Positions 4,630-5,125 of a stretch of 5,125 bases of DNA are shown one piece after another. The notes beneath the pieces are model-generated. The model was given only the letters and a program-made list of their open reading frames with translations, was not told where the DNA came from and did not search any database. Where the stretch lies: positions 1-5,125 of the forward strand of contig QQUD01000813.1 in NCBI GenBank assembly GCA_008501785.1. The letters run 5' to 3'. The DNA comes from Chloroflexota bacterium (GTDB taxonomy: Bacteria > Chloroflexota > Anaerolineae > Promineifilales > Promineifilaceae). The position numbers were made by a program, and so were the translations under genes. Each line of letters opens with the position of its first letter. Position 1 is the first letter of the stretch.

Positions 4630-5125
4630 CAGCTAATGTCTCCCATTGTGCCATCAAATCTTCCAATGCCGTTTCTGTTTCAGCATAAGCTGAACTTAGA
4701 TTTTGTATCTTATCAAAGGATTGGGCTTCTGTCGCCTTTTGTAAGTTGTGCGAAATCTCGTGCAGTTTTGCTTCTGTCTCGGCAATTTGGTTTTCTAACT
4801 GCGACAATGCTTCGGCGCGGCGGCGTTGTTCATTTTTGCTTAACTGTAAACCACCATTACGCGCTGCCTGAACTTTGTTTGCCGCACGGGCAGCAGCAGC
4901 GGCTTCTTTGGCGACCAGCGTTTCTTGGTCACGAATCGCTAAATATTGTTGATAATTGCCCGTGTAAACGCGCAATTTACCGTTTTTCAACTCCCACACC
5001 TGCGACCCAAGCCGGTCGACCAAATACCGGTCATGCGTGACCATTAAAATTGTGCCGCCAAACGCTTCCAGCGCAGCCTGCAACGCCTCCTGCGACGGAA
5101 TATCCAAGTGATTGGTTGGCTCATC
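4622..5125 (-). CDS. ABC-F family ATPase, C-terminal part only
   Basis: The C-terminal 167 residues of a protein cut by the right edge. It begins with the Walker B and D-loop DEPTNHLD (first 8 visible residues), diagnostic of ABC-F proteins such as EttA, Uup and the ribosome-protection factors. The switch histidine is in VTHDR (visible residues 29-33). A short beta-rich stretch follows, with NGKLRVYTGNYQQYL (about 47-61), typical of the second nucleotide-binding domain. From about residue 70 there is an Ala-rich linker and then, from about 100 to 165, a strongly charged helical region (LENQIAETEAKLHEI), which resembles the C-terminal coiled coil of Uup-like members. ABC-F proteins act in the cytosol on the ribosome and are not transporters. 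The frame continues left across the edge. The stop overlaps the coaE start by 8 nt. Which subfamily it belongs to cannot be decided from this fragment. Confidence 0.9.
   Translation of the reverse strand, partial: DEPTNHLDIPSQEALQAALEAFGGTILMVTHDRYLVDRLGSQVWELKNGKLRVYTGNYQQYLAIRDQETLVAKEAAAAARAANKVQAARNGGLQLSKNEQRRRAEALSQLENQIAETEAKLHEISHNLQKATEAQSFDKIQNLSSAYAETETALEDLMAQWETLADE

Noticed and set aside
4465..5040. A long plus-strand frame of 191 codons antisense to the ABC-F and coaE genes
   Set aside because: Both strands cannot easily be coding here; the minus strand has clear ABC-F and CoaE motifs, and the antisense product shows no recognisable domain.

Overview
The window has two different halves. 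Positions 2066 to 5125 hold a compact minus-strand gene train of ordinary bacterial housekeeping type. Positions 1 to about 1940 look like an accessory region with small, poorly characterised genes, long non-coding stretches and several hairpins. The organism is a bacterium, and my best guess is Chloroflexota (Anaerolineae-like). That guess rests on the look of the site-2 protease and of the CoaE protein with a C-terminal GNAT-like extension; it is an impression from family knowledge, not a search result. Hand counts of a few lines suggest roughly 40% G+C at the left end and nearer 50% at the right end.

Right half, in order of transcription (right to left): the C-terminal third of an ABC-F ATPase (cut by the window edge); a dephospho-CoA kinase fused to an acetyltransferase-like domain; a 68-residue two-helix membrane protein; and a site-2 (M50) intramembrane metalloprotease. 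The junctions are an 8-nt overlap, a 6-nt gap and a 4-nt ATGA overlap, so these are almost certainly one translationally coupled operon. About 50 nt further on, on the same strand, is a tRNA gene with anticodon CAT. It has its own promoter (perfect TATAAT) and is followed by a strong intrinsic terminator at about 1829-1879.

Left half: next to the 3' end of the tRNA lie two plus-strand genes. One encodes a 71-residue excisionase/AlpA-like helix-turn-helix protein with a GTG start and a perfect Shine-Dalgarno; the other encodes a 159-residue protein of unknown function with a C-terminal coiled coil. Upstream of them is a promoter-like element set inside an 8-bp inverted repeat, a plausible autoregulatory operator. 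Between 764 and 931 is a gene-free, highly structured block bounded by two intrinsic terminators facing opposite ways, which could encode a small RNA. A minus-strand gene of unknown function (210 codons visible) runs off the left edge.

The most useful leads are: the tRNA 3' end as a likely boundary of an integrated element; the structured block at 764-931; the inverted repeat over the promoter at 1010-1050; a dispersed-repeat-like sequence embedded in frame in the linker of the CoaE fusion; and the strong over-representation of the palindrome ACGGCCGT on both sides of the tRNA. No complete new defence or mobile system can be shown from this window alone.
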